Part shown: one piece after another, positions 19,523 to 31,480 of the stretch | How positions within the stretch are numbered: position 1 is the first letter of the stretch | How the letters are laid out: the number at the start of each line of letters is the position of its first letter | Assembly (NCBI GenBank): GCA_024741835.1 | Contig: JAENRP010000392.1 | Location: 1,149 to 38,114 of the forward strand | Reading direction: 5' to 3' | DNA from: Diplocarpon mali | Lineage: Eukaryota; Ascomycota; Leotiomycetes; Helotiales; Drepanopezizaceae | Length of the DNA: 36,966 nucleotides | Position numbers and translations under genes: made by a program | Notes under the pieces: generated by a model | Seen by the model: the letters and a program-made list of their open reading frames with translations, nothing else | Told to the model about the DNA's origin: nothing | Database searches by the model: none

Positions 19523-20461
19523 CAAAGCTCTATAGAACTCAGAGTAAAGAGCCCCACATTTTTTTTTTTTTTTTGTATAGTCTAGGCCTCATTAACTCCT
19601 ACAATATACTCTCTAGTATATGGCGCCTACGTCTCCCTTATATGGAGTTCAGCTGCCCCGCAGTATAAAAACGTGCGTTATAGTATAAGAGTACCTCTGA
19701 CTTAGCTATATCATAGCTTTTCACCCTTTTATATAGTCGTATTGTAGATTTCCTCCCTATATATAGCCTTCCTATAGGTTTCCTCCATTTATATGATCTT
19801 CTTATAGGTTTCCTTCCTTTATATAGCCTTCTTTTATCGATTTTCGCTCTGGTAGGCCTATATAACCCTTGTATTTTTCGAAAGCGGGTCCTGGCAGAGC
19901 TTTTATAAAGGAATCTGCTATATTATCATTTCTAGGTATATAAGCTACTATTATCTTGCCTTTAGCTACTATATCGTCTCTTATATAAAAGTATCGAACG
20001 TTGATATGCTTCGATTTAGTTGAAAATTTTCGTTCTTTAATAAGAGATCTCGCTCCTTTGTTATCGAGCTATAAATAAGGTAATCGATTAAGTTGTATAT
20101 TAAGGTCGGCGAATAGCTTTAGCATCTAAGCTACCTCTCTCGAGCTATTAGAAGCCGCTATTATCTCGGCTTGTTTACTACTTAAAGAAGTAGATTTTTA
20201 CCTATTCGCAGCCTAGCTAATAACTCCTCTATTATACTTAATAAGCCAGCCTTAGAATGACTTCCTATCGTTCTCTATAGCCTAAGTGGCATTTGTATAA
20301 GCGTCGAATTGATTTGCTTCGCCTTTTCTATATGTAATTCCATCTTCGGCAGTCTTTTATAGGTATTGCAAAAGGGGTTTTATAGCTTAGAGGTGATCTT
20401 ATAAAGGGGTTGCCATATGCTATGCTAATTAGCCGATAATATAGGAGATATCTAGCCTTAT
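19523..20461 (-). pseudogene. Element A RNase H region (decayed)
   Basis: On the minus strand, broken frames read as the C-terminal RNase H of a copia polyprotein. The pattern is SREVA-MLKLFADLNIQLDRL, then KHINV, and IVAYIPRNDNIADSFIKAL at the end of pol, with stops at former Gln/Trp codons. A T15 run on the plus strand (19560-19574) lies between pol and the polypurine tract. The frame is cut at 20461 by element B. Confidence 0.8.
20457..20461. repeat. Target duplication left of element B (CTTAT)
   Basis: CTTAT at 20457-20461 is repeated at 25559-25563 on the other side of element B. In B itself the uninterrupted sequence reads GCCTTATAAG at the same internal position, so the 5-bp duplication is confirmed by comparison. 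Confidence 0.95.
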
Positions 20462-20595
20462 TGACAGAATCTAAAGGTGTAGATTCTAGTTCTAGAAAGC
20501 TGAAGTAGTATATATATAAGGTAGGCTTACGTAGGCTTACTAAGCCTTAGCCTCCGCTCCGTGCGGTAATCTCCGTACTTTGTATATTTCTAACA
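20462..20595 (-). repeat. 3' LTR of element B (134 bp)
   Basis: It begins TGACAGAATCTAAAGG and ends TTTCTAACA on the plus strand (TG...CA termini in either reading). It carries the 10-bp unit GTAGGCTTAC twice. The polypurine tract TAGTAGGGGGCA (minus strand, 20607-20596) abuts it. Confidence 0.95.
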
Positions 20596-20607
20596 TGCCC
20601 CCTACTA
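20596..20607 (-). other. Polypurine tract of element B
   Basis: TAGTAGGGGGCA on the minus strand directly precedes the 3' LTR, the primer site for plus-strand DNA synthesis. The same sequence flanks the element A LTR at 19511-19522. Confidence 0.85.
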
Positions 20608-20639
20608 CAAAGCTCTATAGAACTCAGAGTAAAGAGCCC

Positions 20640-23600
20640 CACCTTTTTTTTTTTTTTTTATATAGTCTTAGGCCTTATTAACTCCTATAATATACTCTCT
20701 AGTATATGGCGCCTACGTCTCCCTTATATGGAGTTCAGCTGCCCTGCAGTATAAAAACGTGCGTTGTAGTACAAGAGTACCTCTGACTTAGCTATACTAT
20801 AGCTTCTCCTCCATATATATATTCCTTTTATAGGTTTCCTCCCTTTATATAGCCTTCTTTTGTCGATTTTCGCTCCGGTAGGCCTATATAACCCTTGTAT
20901 TTCTCAAAGGCCGGTCCTAGCAGAGCTTTTGTAAGAGAATCTGCCATATTATCGTTTCTAGGTATATAAGCTACTATTATCTTGCCTTTAGCTACTATAT
21001 CGTCCCTTATATAAAAGTGTCGGATGTCGATATGCTTTGATTTTGCTAAAAATTTTCATTCCTTAGTAAGAGATCTTGCTCCTTTATTATCGAGCTATAA
21101 ATAAGGTAATCGATCGAGTTGTATATTAAGGTCGGCGAATAGCTTTAGCATCTAAGCTACCTCTCTTGAGCCGTTGGAAGCCGCTATTATCTCGGCTTAT
21201 TCACTACTTAGAGAAGTAGATTTTTGCCTATTTGCAGCTTAGCTAACAACTCCTCTATTATACTTAATAAGCCAGCCTTGGAATAACTTCCTATCGTTTT
21301 CAATAGCTTAAGTGGCATCTGTATAAGCGTCGAATTGATTTGGTTCGCCTTTTCCATATGTAATTCCATCTTCGGCGGTCTTTTATAAGTATCGCAGGAG
21401 GGGTTTTGTAGCTTAAAGGTAATCTTATAAAAGGGTTGCTATATACTATGCTAATTGGCCGATAATATAGGAGATATCTAGCCTTATAAGATTCGAGGGG
21501 TATATAACGCTTCCTATAATCTGCTAGTAAAGTAAGATATTATTAAGTTGTAGTAGCTTATTAGTATAAGCTTTATCTATACCTAATTTCCTTAATACTA
21601 TACTAGCTAAGGCTGGTAGGTTGTTCCCTTTGCAATTAGCCATCCTAAATCTATTAAGAATCTTCTTAATATAGTCTGTTTGGTGAATTCGTAGTGTTTT
21701 AGCCTTACGATCTCGTTCAACTTGTATTTTAATAAAGGTGCTAATTAGCCTTAGGTCTTTTCCTTTCTAAGTATTGAGAATCTTCTTTTTAAGGTAATTG
21801 CAATCTTATTGTTTTCTAATAATTAGTATATTATCTATAAAGACTAATATATATATAGTTATATTATTAGCTTGATTTTCCTATATAAACAGATTTGGAT
21901 CTGCTTTAGCGCTTTGTAGGCTAGCCTTCTCTATTTCATCTTTGACTAATAGCCACTATTCTTAAGGTACTTATTTTAAGCTGTATAATAACCTTAGAAG
22001 CTTGATATAGGCTTGTTTTCCTTAAAGTTGAGGGTATAATTCGTAGAATAGGTCGCATTCGTCGTCTAGTAGTACTATATATACGTCTTTAGCTAAATAC
22101 GCGTTTAAGAAGGCTGTGTCGATATCGATTTGCTCGATTTCTAGATCTCTCGAGGCTGCAAAGGCGAGTAGAACTCGTAGAGTTGTATGCCTAATAACGC
22201 TAGTAAAAGTATCAAAGTAATCTACCTTATACTATTGCTTATAGCCTTTTAGTACGATTCGAGCCTTCCTTCTTACTAATACTCTATTTACGATCTTATT
22301 TCGCAGAACTAATCTCGATTTTATTAGCTTTCTCTTAATAGGAGGTTTACCTAATATTATTTTAAAGGTTCCTACTGATTTTACAGCTTCGAATTCACTT
22401 AGTATTGCTTCTCTCTATTCTTTTGGATTCTGACTTAGCGCGTTATATATTAATATTACTTCTATAGGAACAGTTGGTTGATTTCCTATAAAGGTCAACG
22501 CACTCTCTTGCGTATTAACCTTACCAAATACTCGTTTTGGCTTTAACTTCTTACTATACTATAAGGTAGGAGTTTCTATTTGCTTTAAAACGCGCTAATT
22601 AGACGCTTTAGGGATGTTTTCTATCACCCTTTAAAGTATAGTACCTCTTACTTTAGCTTGCCTATTTTCTAACAACTCTAACGTTGCAGGTCTTTTAGTA
22701 CTATATACTCTCTTAGTTTCATATACTGGCCTTTCTATAGCTTGTATAAGAGGTCTTTCAATAATATCTACTGGCCTTATAGGTCTTATTAAGCTTATAG
22801 CACCATATGCCAGCCTCTTATTCTGCTATCTTTCCTATTATACTTCTCTTATATTATACATTAAGTATTTATCAAATTTGATATTAGCAGATATTAGTTC
22901 TTTTAAAGTCTCGACGTTTAGTAACTTATATATCTTCGAGCTTATCATACCTACGAGTATTCAAGCTCCTATTATAGTTTTTGACTCGAACTTACCTAGG
23001 CCATTTCCTCTATTATTTAATAGGAACGCTCTTGACCTAAATACTTTAATTTTTGACAAATCTTCCGTACGTTTTAAGTACGCCTCTAATAGAGTTAGGC
23101 CTTTAAGCTCTCTAAAGGGTAGTGCCTTTATAGGCCTCCTATTCTTCAGCCTATAGGCCTATTCTAAGGCGTAGTACCATATATAGCTATTTATCTTAGC
23201 GTCATATATATAAGAACAAGCTATTTTTATAATTTCGTATATCTAATGTTTAATAATGCTATTTAAACTATGCTTATAAGTAGGTAAAGGTTTAAGGATT
23301 ATACCTCCTTTTGCTAGCTATAGTAGGAATCTGTCTCTGAACTCTCCTATACTATTATCAGACCTCTAGTATACTATTAAAGTAAAGTTCTCTATCTCGA
23401 GTTACTTCTTTAAATCTCTGATTTTTAGCTATATTTCATTAGCACTCTTATTCTTTAATAGCCTTATTCAACAGCATCTATAAGCGTTATCTACTACTAG
23501 TAGGAAGTAGCGATACCCTCTAATTGATAGCAGTAGAGTACTAGATATATCGGCGTAGAGTCTTCTATAGATCTTATTTATTCTTATATCTATCTTCTTA

Positions 23601-25240
23601 TTAAATTGCTCTTTTATTCTACCGGCTAAGCAGCTTTCGCAGTTTCTCTCTCCTTTTAAAGCAATTCGAGCTTTTATACTCAGGCTATAGTTGTCGTCGA
23701 CTAGCTTCTTTAGCTTAATATAGTTAAGGTGGCCTAGTCTCCTATAGAGGAGCTTTGAATCCGTTTTATTCGAGTTTTAAAGTGTCGTCTCTATATTAAT
23801 CAGTTCTAAAGGTTATATAGGGCTAAGATTTATAGCTTTTTCCTCTACTTTAAGATTCGTAGCCTTTTTATTTGCTTCAAGTGCAATAGCAGTATGCGAT
23901 CGAGATAAAGTGAATAATCTACTAAGCTATAGTATAGTAAATACTATATCGTCGCCTTAATACCCTTTTGCCTCTCCTTTATTAAAGATCATAGTAATAT
24001 TGTCGTTGCCGAGCTTTAAGACCGATATAAGTCGAGTATTACCAAATGATAGAACGTACTATACGTTATATAATGTTAGTTTATCGCTAATTATATAGTC
24101 TCTATAGCCAATTGCTTTTAAGAGCGCGCCGTTTGCTATTCTGACTTACTTTAAGTTATTCTACTTCCTTATTTTAATAAAATCGTTCTATACTTTAAAG
24201 AAGTGTCTTATAGCGCCGAAGTCTACTTTCTAAGAAGGCTAATCTGCTATTAAGCTTAAAGCTGTTTCAATAGCTTCTATTATTATAGCGACTTTACGTA
24301 TTAAGGAATAAGAGTAGATAGATAAGGTTGTATTATCTTTAGCTATCTAAGCTTTGGCTTTATCTCCTCTCTTCTTAAACTAGCACTCTGATTTCCAGTG
24401 GCCTAATTTACCATAATAATGACAATTTCCCTTCCTCTCTATTCCTCCTTTCTATATTCCTCCCTCTATTCCTCCTTTTTATATTCCTCTATATTATATT
24501 CCTCCTCTTCCTCTATCGCCTCTTCCTTTGAATCTGCCTCCTCTGCCTCTGCCACGGATTCCTCCTCGAGAGAGATTGGCTTCTATATTTAAGGCCGCCG
24601 ATTGCGTAGCAATCGGGGTTACTTTAAGCTATTCCCTATATAGTTGTTTGTACTATTCGATCGCTATAATCGTCTATTAGAAGGTCTTGTTTTTATCCTT
24701 AAGCTAAAGTTGTACTAAGGACTATATTTTAATAAGAGGGAGGCCAGTTATCAGCTAGTTTGTTATCTGACTATCGTTCGGAGGGTTGTTATAGCCTTTT
24801 AGGCGAGCTTAGATGCCTTTTAGCCTTTGAACGTAGTCTTTAAGAGATTCGGAGTACGGTATATATTTGGCCTTATAGAATTCCTTAATTAGATTTGTAT
24901 AAGCTTCTGTATTATTTATAAGAGTGCCTTTGCCATCTCTAATAGCGTTCTAAAGAGCGTAAGCGTCTTTAGCGACAATCTTATTCTTATACTTCTCGCT
25001 AATTAAGGAGGAAAGGCTTCTAGCTATAATAGCTATAGCCTCTTGATTTTTCTTCTCTTATTTACCGTCTCTCTTAAAGGAGGAGGGGCGTAGAGGAATA
25101 GGGCCAAGAGCGTAGGAAACATAGCTATTAGCTGCTAGAGTCCTAATGACTATCGGTTTCCATTCCTAATAGTTGGCCCATTTGAGTATGACTTCGACTT
25201 CGGTATTATTAGCGGCTTTGCTTATTATATTATTGAGTTG
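20640..25240 (-). pseudogene. Element B gag-pol polyprotein remnant
   Basis: Broken minus-strand frames show the following. Gag lies at about 25240-24300, ending in an RGGIRGRGRGG stretch and a zinc knuckle (24424-24383) reading CHYYGKLGHWKSEC, whose second Cys is lost. The protease motif is near 24223 (DFGA for DSGA). The integrase zinc and core regions run from about 23670 to 23270 (GERNCESC, then DNSIGEF). Reverse transcriptase shows QIDIDTAFLNAYL at about 22135-22097 and FIDN at 21841-21830 in place of a (F/Y)VDD active site. RNase H runs from about 21330 to 20900 with KHIDIRHFYIRDDIV. Stops fall mostly where Gln or Trp is expected. Confidence 0.85.
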
Positions 25241-25424
25241 TCGAAAAAAAAAAAAAAGTGTAAAAAAGGGGGTAGAAAATAGGGGTAAAAAGGGGAAGAA
25301 GGTGTGTATGTATGAGGGTATATGAAGAGGTATTATATAGTTGTGTTTTGCTAAGAAGCAGGTTTAAGAGTTCTTTCTAATTGAAGAGATTAATTGAGTT
25401 AATCGATTCTAGGAATTGCTACTA

Positions 25425-25558
25425 TAACAGAATCTAAAGGTGTAGATTCTAGTTCTAAAGAGCTAAAGTAGTATATATACAAGGTAGGCTTACGTAGGCT
25501 TACCAAGCCTTAGCCTCCGCTCCGTGCGGTAATCTCCGTACCTTGTATATTTCTAACA
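25425..25558 (-). repeat. 5' LTR of element B (134 bp)
   Basis: Same length as the 3' LTR, but its plus-strand first bases are TAACAG instead of TGACAG, so a terminal G has become A. The end is TTTCTAACA followed by the CTTAT duplication. The primer-binding site would be at 25424 leftwards (minus strand TAGTAGCAATTCC), but I cannot match it to a tRNA. Confidence 0.92.
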
Positions 25559-25866
25559 CTTATAAGGTTCGAGGGGTATATAACACTTCTTATAATCTGC
25601 TAGTAAAGTGAGATATTATCAAGTTGTAGTAGCTCGTTAGTATAAGCTTTATCTATACCTAATTTCCTTAATACTATACTAGCTAAGGCTAGCAGGTTGT
25701 TCCCTTTGCAATTAGCCATTCTAAATCTATTAAGAATCTTCTTAATATAGTCTATTTAGTGGATTCGTAAAGTTCTAGCCTTGCGATCTCGTTCAACTTA
25801 TATTCTAATAAAGGTGCTAATTAGCCCTAGGTCTTTTCCTTTCTAAGTATTGAGAATCTTCTTTTT
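25559..25866 (-). mobile_element. Element A, middle fragment
   Basis: Collinear with element B positions 21483-21792 (reverse-transcriptase C-terminal region), resuming A after the B insertion. It ends in a T run (25862-25866), the left copy of the target duplication of element C. Confidence 0.92.
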
Positions 25867-26061
25867 TATTAAGCTTAAGTGAGTCGGCGCAGTAGGTAAA
25901 GGAGGCTTTTAGAGGTCGATAGTCGATATATTAGTAAGAGTTAGGGAAGGAAGGTTACCCCTTTCTTCCTTATAGCTATATATATATTAATATCCTATTG
26001 ATTAAGCAGTAGGGTTATATGATAATATATTAGAGTGATAGCTATATTACCTATTTTAATA
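25867..26061 (-). repeat. 3' LTR of element C (195 bp)
   Basis: It starts TATTAAGCTTAAGTGAG and ends CCTATTTTAATA on the plus strand. The right copy ends CCTATCTCAACA, so this copy has lost C to T at the terminus. The minus-strand AAGTAAGGG immediately inside is the candidate polypurine tract, fixing minus orientation. Confidence 0.9.
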
Positions 26062-26179
26062 CCCTTACTTAAACCTTACTCCGATTGACTTATAGTTAGG
26101 AAAATAATAATTATCCTTTTATGCTAATCTAACTCTTAGGTATCTTTTTAAATTAAAAATAATTAATTAATAGCAACCT

Positions 26180-26355
26180 CTATTAAAATCACTAATCTTA
26201 CTTATAAGGTAGGACTAGGAGTCAAATTTCTTAAAAGATATTCCTTTATAAGACTATATAGCTTGACTCGCGGTCTAGGCCTAGGAGTTAATTTAAAAAC
26301 TTTCCTTTATAAGATTACGTAACCTAACTTGCGAGGCGGGCTTAGGAGTTGTCCT
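26180..26355 (-). repeat. Peptide-repeat relatives at the 3' end of element C
   Basis: On the minus strand, two to three units start TPKPASQVRLRNLIKE, TPRPRPRVKLYSLIKE and TPSPTL-V, spaced 61 and 66 bp. They lie between RNase H and the 3' LTR. The T-P-K/R-P-x-x-Q/R-V head is the same as in the repeat tract at 29450-29860. Confidence 0.7.
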
Positions 26356-26399
26356 TAAGCCTACTAAGCCCTTACTATCTTCTGCAACCTTAGTATATC

Positions 26400-29300
26400 T
26401 TTAAACGCTTTGAACTTTATAACTGTCTTTAGTAGCTTTATAAATCCATTTGCTACTATTCGATCGGTTAGGATATAAGTGATTAATAACTTATTCTTTG
26501 CAATAAGGTTGCGGATAAAGTAGTAGGTAATATTAATATATTTCGATCGCTTATATAAGTGTGGATTCTTTATAAGTGCAATCGCCTTTATATTATTTGC
26601 TTAAAGATTAATATAGTTCCTATCTCATCTAATATACTTAGCGAAACCTATATCTTTTAGAACTTAGGCAATTTATAATCCTTACTTATAATTTGATAAT
26701 ATCGATATATATTTGGCCTTAATGCTTGCAATAGCTACTGATTTCTACTTCCTACTTCCTTATAATATAGGTCTGCTATATAGTATTGCTACGCTTTTAA
26801 ATATACTTTTCCAACCTTTTATATTTGCTTAATTAGAATCGGTATATACCTTAAGCTTTGCGCTTATATATTTTATTAGTTTGTATCTTACCTTTTATAT
26901 AATTGTCAATCGAAGGTACCTTTTAAGTCACTTGACTATATTCTTATATTAAATCGTCAGATCCTTTAGGTTTTAATTAAGTTGCTTAGTAATAAAGGCG
27001 ATATCTGGTCTTATATATACTATAGTATATATAATCGCTCTAATATCCTATTAGTACTTCTTTAGATCTCCTTTCTACTTATTTTCATTAGTAGGCTCTA
27101 ACTTATTATACTTTCCTTTAATTGGAGTACGCTTTAGCTTAAAGTTAAGAGCATAAGCGGAGAGTCCTATTCGATTTAAGATCTTCTTAATATACTGCTC
27201 TTAATCTAACTAAAGTTCTTAAGTAGAGCGGTTCCTTATGATACAGATGCTAAGGATCTTATAAATTCCCTTTAGATCCTTAGTATTAAAACGTTTCTGA
27301 ATTATTATAAAGAACTAATTTAATTAAGTGGTTATCTTCGCAGTTATAGTAATATTATTAATATATAATAGCAACTTGATTCTACGCTTAGCATAGGTAA
27401 ATAGATAAGGGTTAGCTAAGCTTTAAATAAATCCTATTTCTATTAAAGTAGAGCTATATAAGAGGTTCTAATTATAAGCTAATTGTTTAAGCTTATAAAT
27501 ATTATAAAGTATATAAAGAGAGTGGCCAGTGCGTATAGGAATACTATTAGGTCGGGAGAGAAAAATCCGTTCCTTTATAATCGCTTTGGTAAATGTATTT
27601 TTAATATTATACTATTTGTATTTAAGGTCCTTAGCGGCTACTATTGCTATAAATATACAAAGGGTGTCTATGCGAACTATTGGCGCGAATATGTCGAAGT
27701 AGTCTTCTCTATATTATTAAGAGAAGCCCTTAGCTATAAGCCTTGCCTTATAACGTTCTAAGGTCTTATCTATATATATCTTAATTATAAAGACCTACTT
27801 TGTTAATACTAGGTTTACGTCCTTTAGCGTTAGTTCCTCTATCTATATACTATTTGTAGTAAGAGAGCTTATCTCCTTTTAGATTGCCTTACTTTATACT
27901 GCTCTATTCTCCGGATTGTTAATAGCTTTATTATATATCTTTAGAAGAGAGATTTTTATTATCCTCTTAACGGTTAGGAATATATTATCTTTATTAAAGC
28001 TTTATTAAAGTTCGAGCTTGTAAATCCTATGCGCTATTATAGCTTAGATATGCTTAAACTCGCGTTTGTTTAAGGTATCTTCCGGTTCTAGGTCTTTATT
28101 CCTTTTTAAAGACGTAGGTTCGGCTATAGGTTCTATAGGCTTATTATCTAAGGAACCGCTTTCTAGTAGTAAAGGCTTATTATTACTTATACCTATTTTA
28201 GAAATATCCTTTACCTTAGGTGCTTTAATTAAAGGGATAATAATATTAAAGTTGTTTTATACTTTAAGTAGTTCGCGGACGATAGGAATAGTCTATTCGG
28301 CCTTTAGGCGATTAGTAGGTTGTCGATTAGCAGGTGCGCTTGATATGCCTAAGCTAAGAGAAAGGGGTTATTAGTTCGGCTTAATAGTATTACTATTAAG
28401 TAGTATACCTTGCGAATCTCTAGGTATACAGAGCTTTAAGGATAGCTCTCCTTTATTTTAAGCTTTATTAAACTTAACTATTAAGGATATGATTACTTGC
28501 CTTAGATCTGGCGCATATACTATCTATTGCTTTATTATCTATTTAATATACTTAATAAATATATATTCTCTACCTTAGTCTATTAGCTTCTTGCTCTTTA
28601 TACTCGTAGGCTAGGACTTTAGGCTAATATAAGAGTAGTAGACGCTTTTAAAGACGCAGATATAGTTTAGGCTTGGTTTCTATTTAAAATATACTTTGTA
28701 TAGTGATATTTAAGTGCTATTGACTATTAGTCTACTACCTATTCTATTTTATAGGTATGCGTTTACCTTAACTATAAGGTCCTAGAATTCCAGTAGTAAG
28801 TCAGTATCTTATAATAGAGCGCAATAGTCAGTCTTTACTTACTAGATGCTTCGCTTAGCGATATTATTCTAATAAGAACCTTTATATATTATAGTTAGTT
28901 TATAATAAACTCTTTATTTTACCTATTTGTTAAGCTTTGCCTTAATCTCTAATACGTTATTAGACTTAATAGCTATTAGCCTTAACTAGGTCTAGCGTTC
29001 TTCTATTACTTTTTAAATTTCCAGCTTTTCTATAAGCTTAGATTTGGTCCTAGCGCAAATAGTCCATATTTATTAAATAGAGTTATCTACTATTTAAGAA
29101 AACTAATTATTTCCTTTAATTAAGGTTATAAATAGTCTAATAGTATTAATAGATATTAGCGCTAGTATCGAATCTTTCTATAGACTAAGCTTAGTTTGCG
29201 TCTGATTTCGAAGTTTTATTAGCTTACAAATTCGGCATACTAGGCGATCTTTTAGTACTTAGATTTTCTATTTTAAGGTCGAGACCTTATATAGGCCCTT

Positions 29301-31480
29301 TAATTTCTTTAGCCTTAAATATGCGAATCTTCTATATATTAGCTAATACTTTAATAGGCTTTCGGCTTTTAATAGCTTTAGTAGCCTATTGTCAGTTGAT
29401 GCTTTATTATTAGCAGCTAGAAAGGACTAGTGATAGCAGTTTAAGGTTTTGCCGTTTTCTAATTGCAAGCCCGGTTTAAGAGTCGTTTTTAATAAAATTG
29501 CAAGATCTACTTACGGTCTTGGCTTAGGAGTCGATTTCTCGGAAATGGCGAGATCCACTCGCAGTCTTAGCTTAGGAGTCGATTTCTTAGAAATAGCAAG
29601 ATCTACTTGCGGTCCTGGCCTAGGAGTCATTTCTGCGAATTTCACTTGCGATCCTAGCTTAAGAGTCGTTATTAGCGAATTTGCAGAATCTACTTATAGT
29701 CCTAGCCTAGGAGTCATTTCTACTAAATTCACTTATAATCCTAGCTTAAGAGTCACCTTTAAAGATACTTTGCAATCTACTTATAGTCTTAGCTTAAGAG
29801 TTATTTTCGCGAATTTTACTTACGATCCTAGCTTAAGAGTCTATCTATTCTCTTTATCCTCGCTTAATTATATTAAGGCAAAGAGTGCACTTTCTTTAAA
29901 GGGATCTACTTATAAGTTTGGCTTAAGAGTTAATTTCTATAATATTACCTTTAAGATAATGTAAAGTCTATCTTTAATTTTAGCTTTAAAGATCACTTTA
30001 TAGTTGTTATTTATAAACTATATAAATTGATTATTAAAAACTCCTATATAATTTAACTTTATATAAATCTTATAGTTAAATAAAAGATTAATGCTTAAGC
30101 TAAGCATAAGGAGAACATTTTGTAAAAGGAAAGAAACGCTAGCGATATTCATCTCTACTATACCTATCGAATCTATATATAACCTTCTATTACTAACTTT
30201 AATAGAGTGCCTTTTTATTTTAATAAGCGGGCCTTTAAATAGGTAGGGTTTATTAGTTATATATATTATATAACTAGTATTATTATATTAATCGGATTTA
30301 AGGATCTTATAAAGATCGGCTTTTAAAATATAAGCATCTTTATTATAATTATCGTTTGAATTATTAAAAGTGGATTTAGGTTTAAATAACCTACTATTAT
30401 TATTAGAGGTATCTATTAAAGTTTTAGCTAAATAGCCTTTTCCTTTGCCTTTCCTTAGTAGTTGCGGCCTTTAGTAGGATAAGGGCAGTTTGCTTTTTGA
30501 CTTCTGCTTCGATTGCTTTTTAATATTAAAGCTAGCGACTATATTGATTAGTTGCCTTCTAACTTTATAATTAGTAATATTATAAGTAATATTATAGAAG
30601 TAGTATCCCTAATAAGCTTAAGGGCTCGTCCCGCGCTCCTTCCTCTTCTTAGGCTTATCGTTACCCTATAATATAGCGTTTGCCAATTTAGAGCGTCCTT
30701 TAAGGTCTTACTTAATAGTTCGAAAGAGGTCGATCTTCTTATAGATCTTAAAGTTAGGTTAAATAAAAAGAGATTGTTTTATAATAGCGAACTTAAGAGG
30801 GAGGCTATTAAGTAGGAAATTAAAAAGCTAAGTTTCCTTAAAAGTTATAGCTATCCTAGGATCTGCGGCTCTTACTCTCCTTTTTGCTTTACGTAATATA
30901 GATTAAGCAAAGTCTATATTTATATCTATATCCTTGCTATCTTTATCTTTTTTATATTAAAATAAAGTAATCTGCTATAGCAGATGCTAGGTATTAAGGG
31001 CAATTGTCTAAGAGTATTTTACCTTTAAAGTATCCTATCTTATCTTTGTATTATTATAAACTTAAATAAAATCTTAATCTTTATTACTTAAACCTCTATT
31101 AATCTTAAGCTTGCATTTGGCTAAAGCTAGCCTATACTCCTTCTTCTTTTTTATATTTAAAATCTGCCTTTAGGATTCTCAGTTATTATCTACTAAAGCT
31201 CTTAGGCTAAGCTTATTTAGTATATCTAGCAAATCCTTAGCAATTATATTAGCTATTGAAGTAGAAGTAGACGAATCAGTAGAAGGAATATAAAGGGCTA
31301 TTCTTACGTATTTAATAAGTGTCTTTTAAATCGCTATTTTAATGCCTTTGCTCTTAAAGTAAAGCTCTAAATCGTCGAACTATTATTGCTAGTTCTTTTA
31401 AGAGAGTTAGAGGTCTTTAAGCCTAGTGTTTCGATCGGAATCGGAAGCTATTGCCGTTTTAAATAGAATTATATTGAAAA
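26400..31480 (-). pseudogene. Element C gag-pol polyprotein remnant
   Basis: Broken minus-strand frames match a copia polyprotein. Reverse transcriptase shows RYKARLIAKGFS followed by two TAA stops and YREDYFDIFAPIVRIDT (about 27760-27665). Its active-site box is YINN at 27365-27354, both catalytic aspartates having become asparagine by G-to-A change. Integrase shows RLIAIKSNN, AERSI-like and LNYIRVFGSVYY-like segments and ends near YAPDLRQVIISSIVKF-like residues at about 28480. RNase H ends with KNPHLYKRSKYINI. The frames are interrupted throughout, so no protein would be made. Confidence 0.82.
29449..29860 (-). repeat. In-frame 13/16-residue tandem peptide repeat in element C
   Basis: At least eight consecutive units of 39 or 48 bp lie on the minus (coding) strand. 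They alternate a 13-residue form like TLKLGSQVKFAEM and a 16-residue form like TPKPGPQVDLAISKKS, ending at TLKPGLQLENG just before the pre-integrase region. Every unit length is a multiple of three, so the polyprotein frame is kept. Several units have TAA where others have CAA (Gln). The plus strand happens to be open across 29449-29964 with a mirrored repeat, which I take as a shadow. Confidence 0.85.

Larger units (their letters stand above)
20462..25558 (-). mobile_element. Element B: complete but dead Ty1/copia retrotransposon
   Basis: This is a 5,097-bp element with two 134-bp LTRs (20462-20595 and 25425-25558) and a 5-bp target duplication, inserted into element A. On the minus strand from right to left it has gag with an RGG-rich stretch and a CCHC zinc knuckle, protease, integrase, reverse transcriptase and RNase H, the Ty1/copia order. 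I count seven differences between the LTRs, all transitions. The coding strand is littered with TAA/TAG stops, so it cannot be autonomous. Confidence 0.95.

Noticed and set aside
27483..29964. Plus-strand frames inside element C (27483-27761, 28066-28374, 29449-29964)
   Set aside because: Each overlaps recognisable minus-strand copia domains or the peptide repeat; RIP-type loss of stops on the non-coding strand keeps them open.
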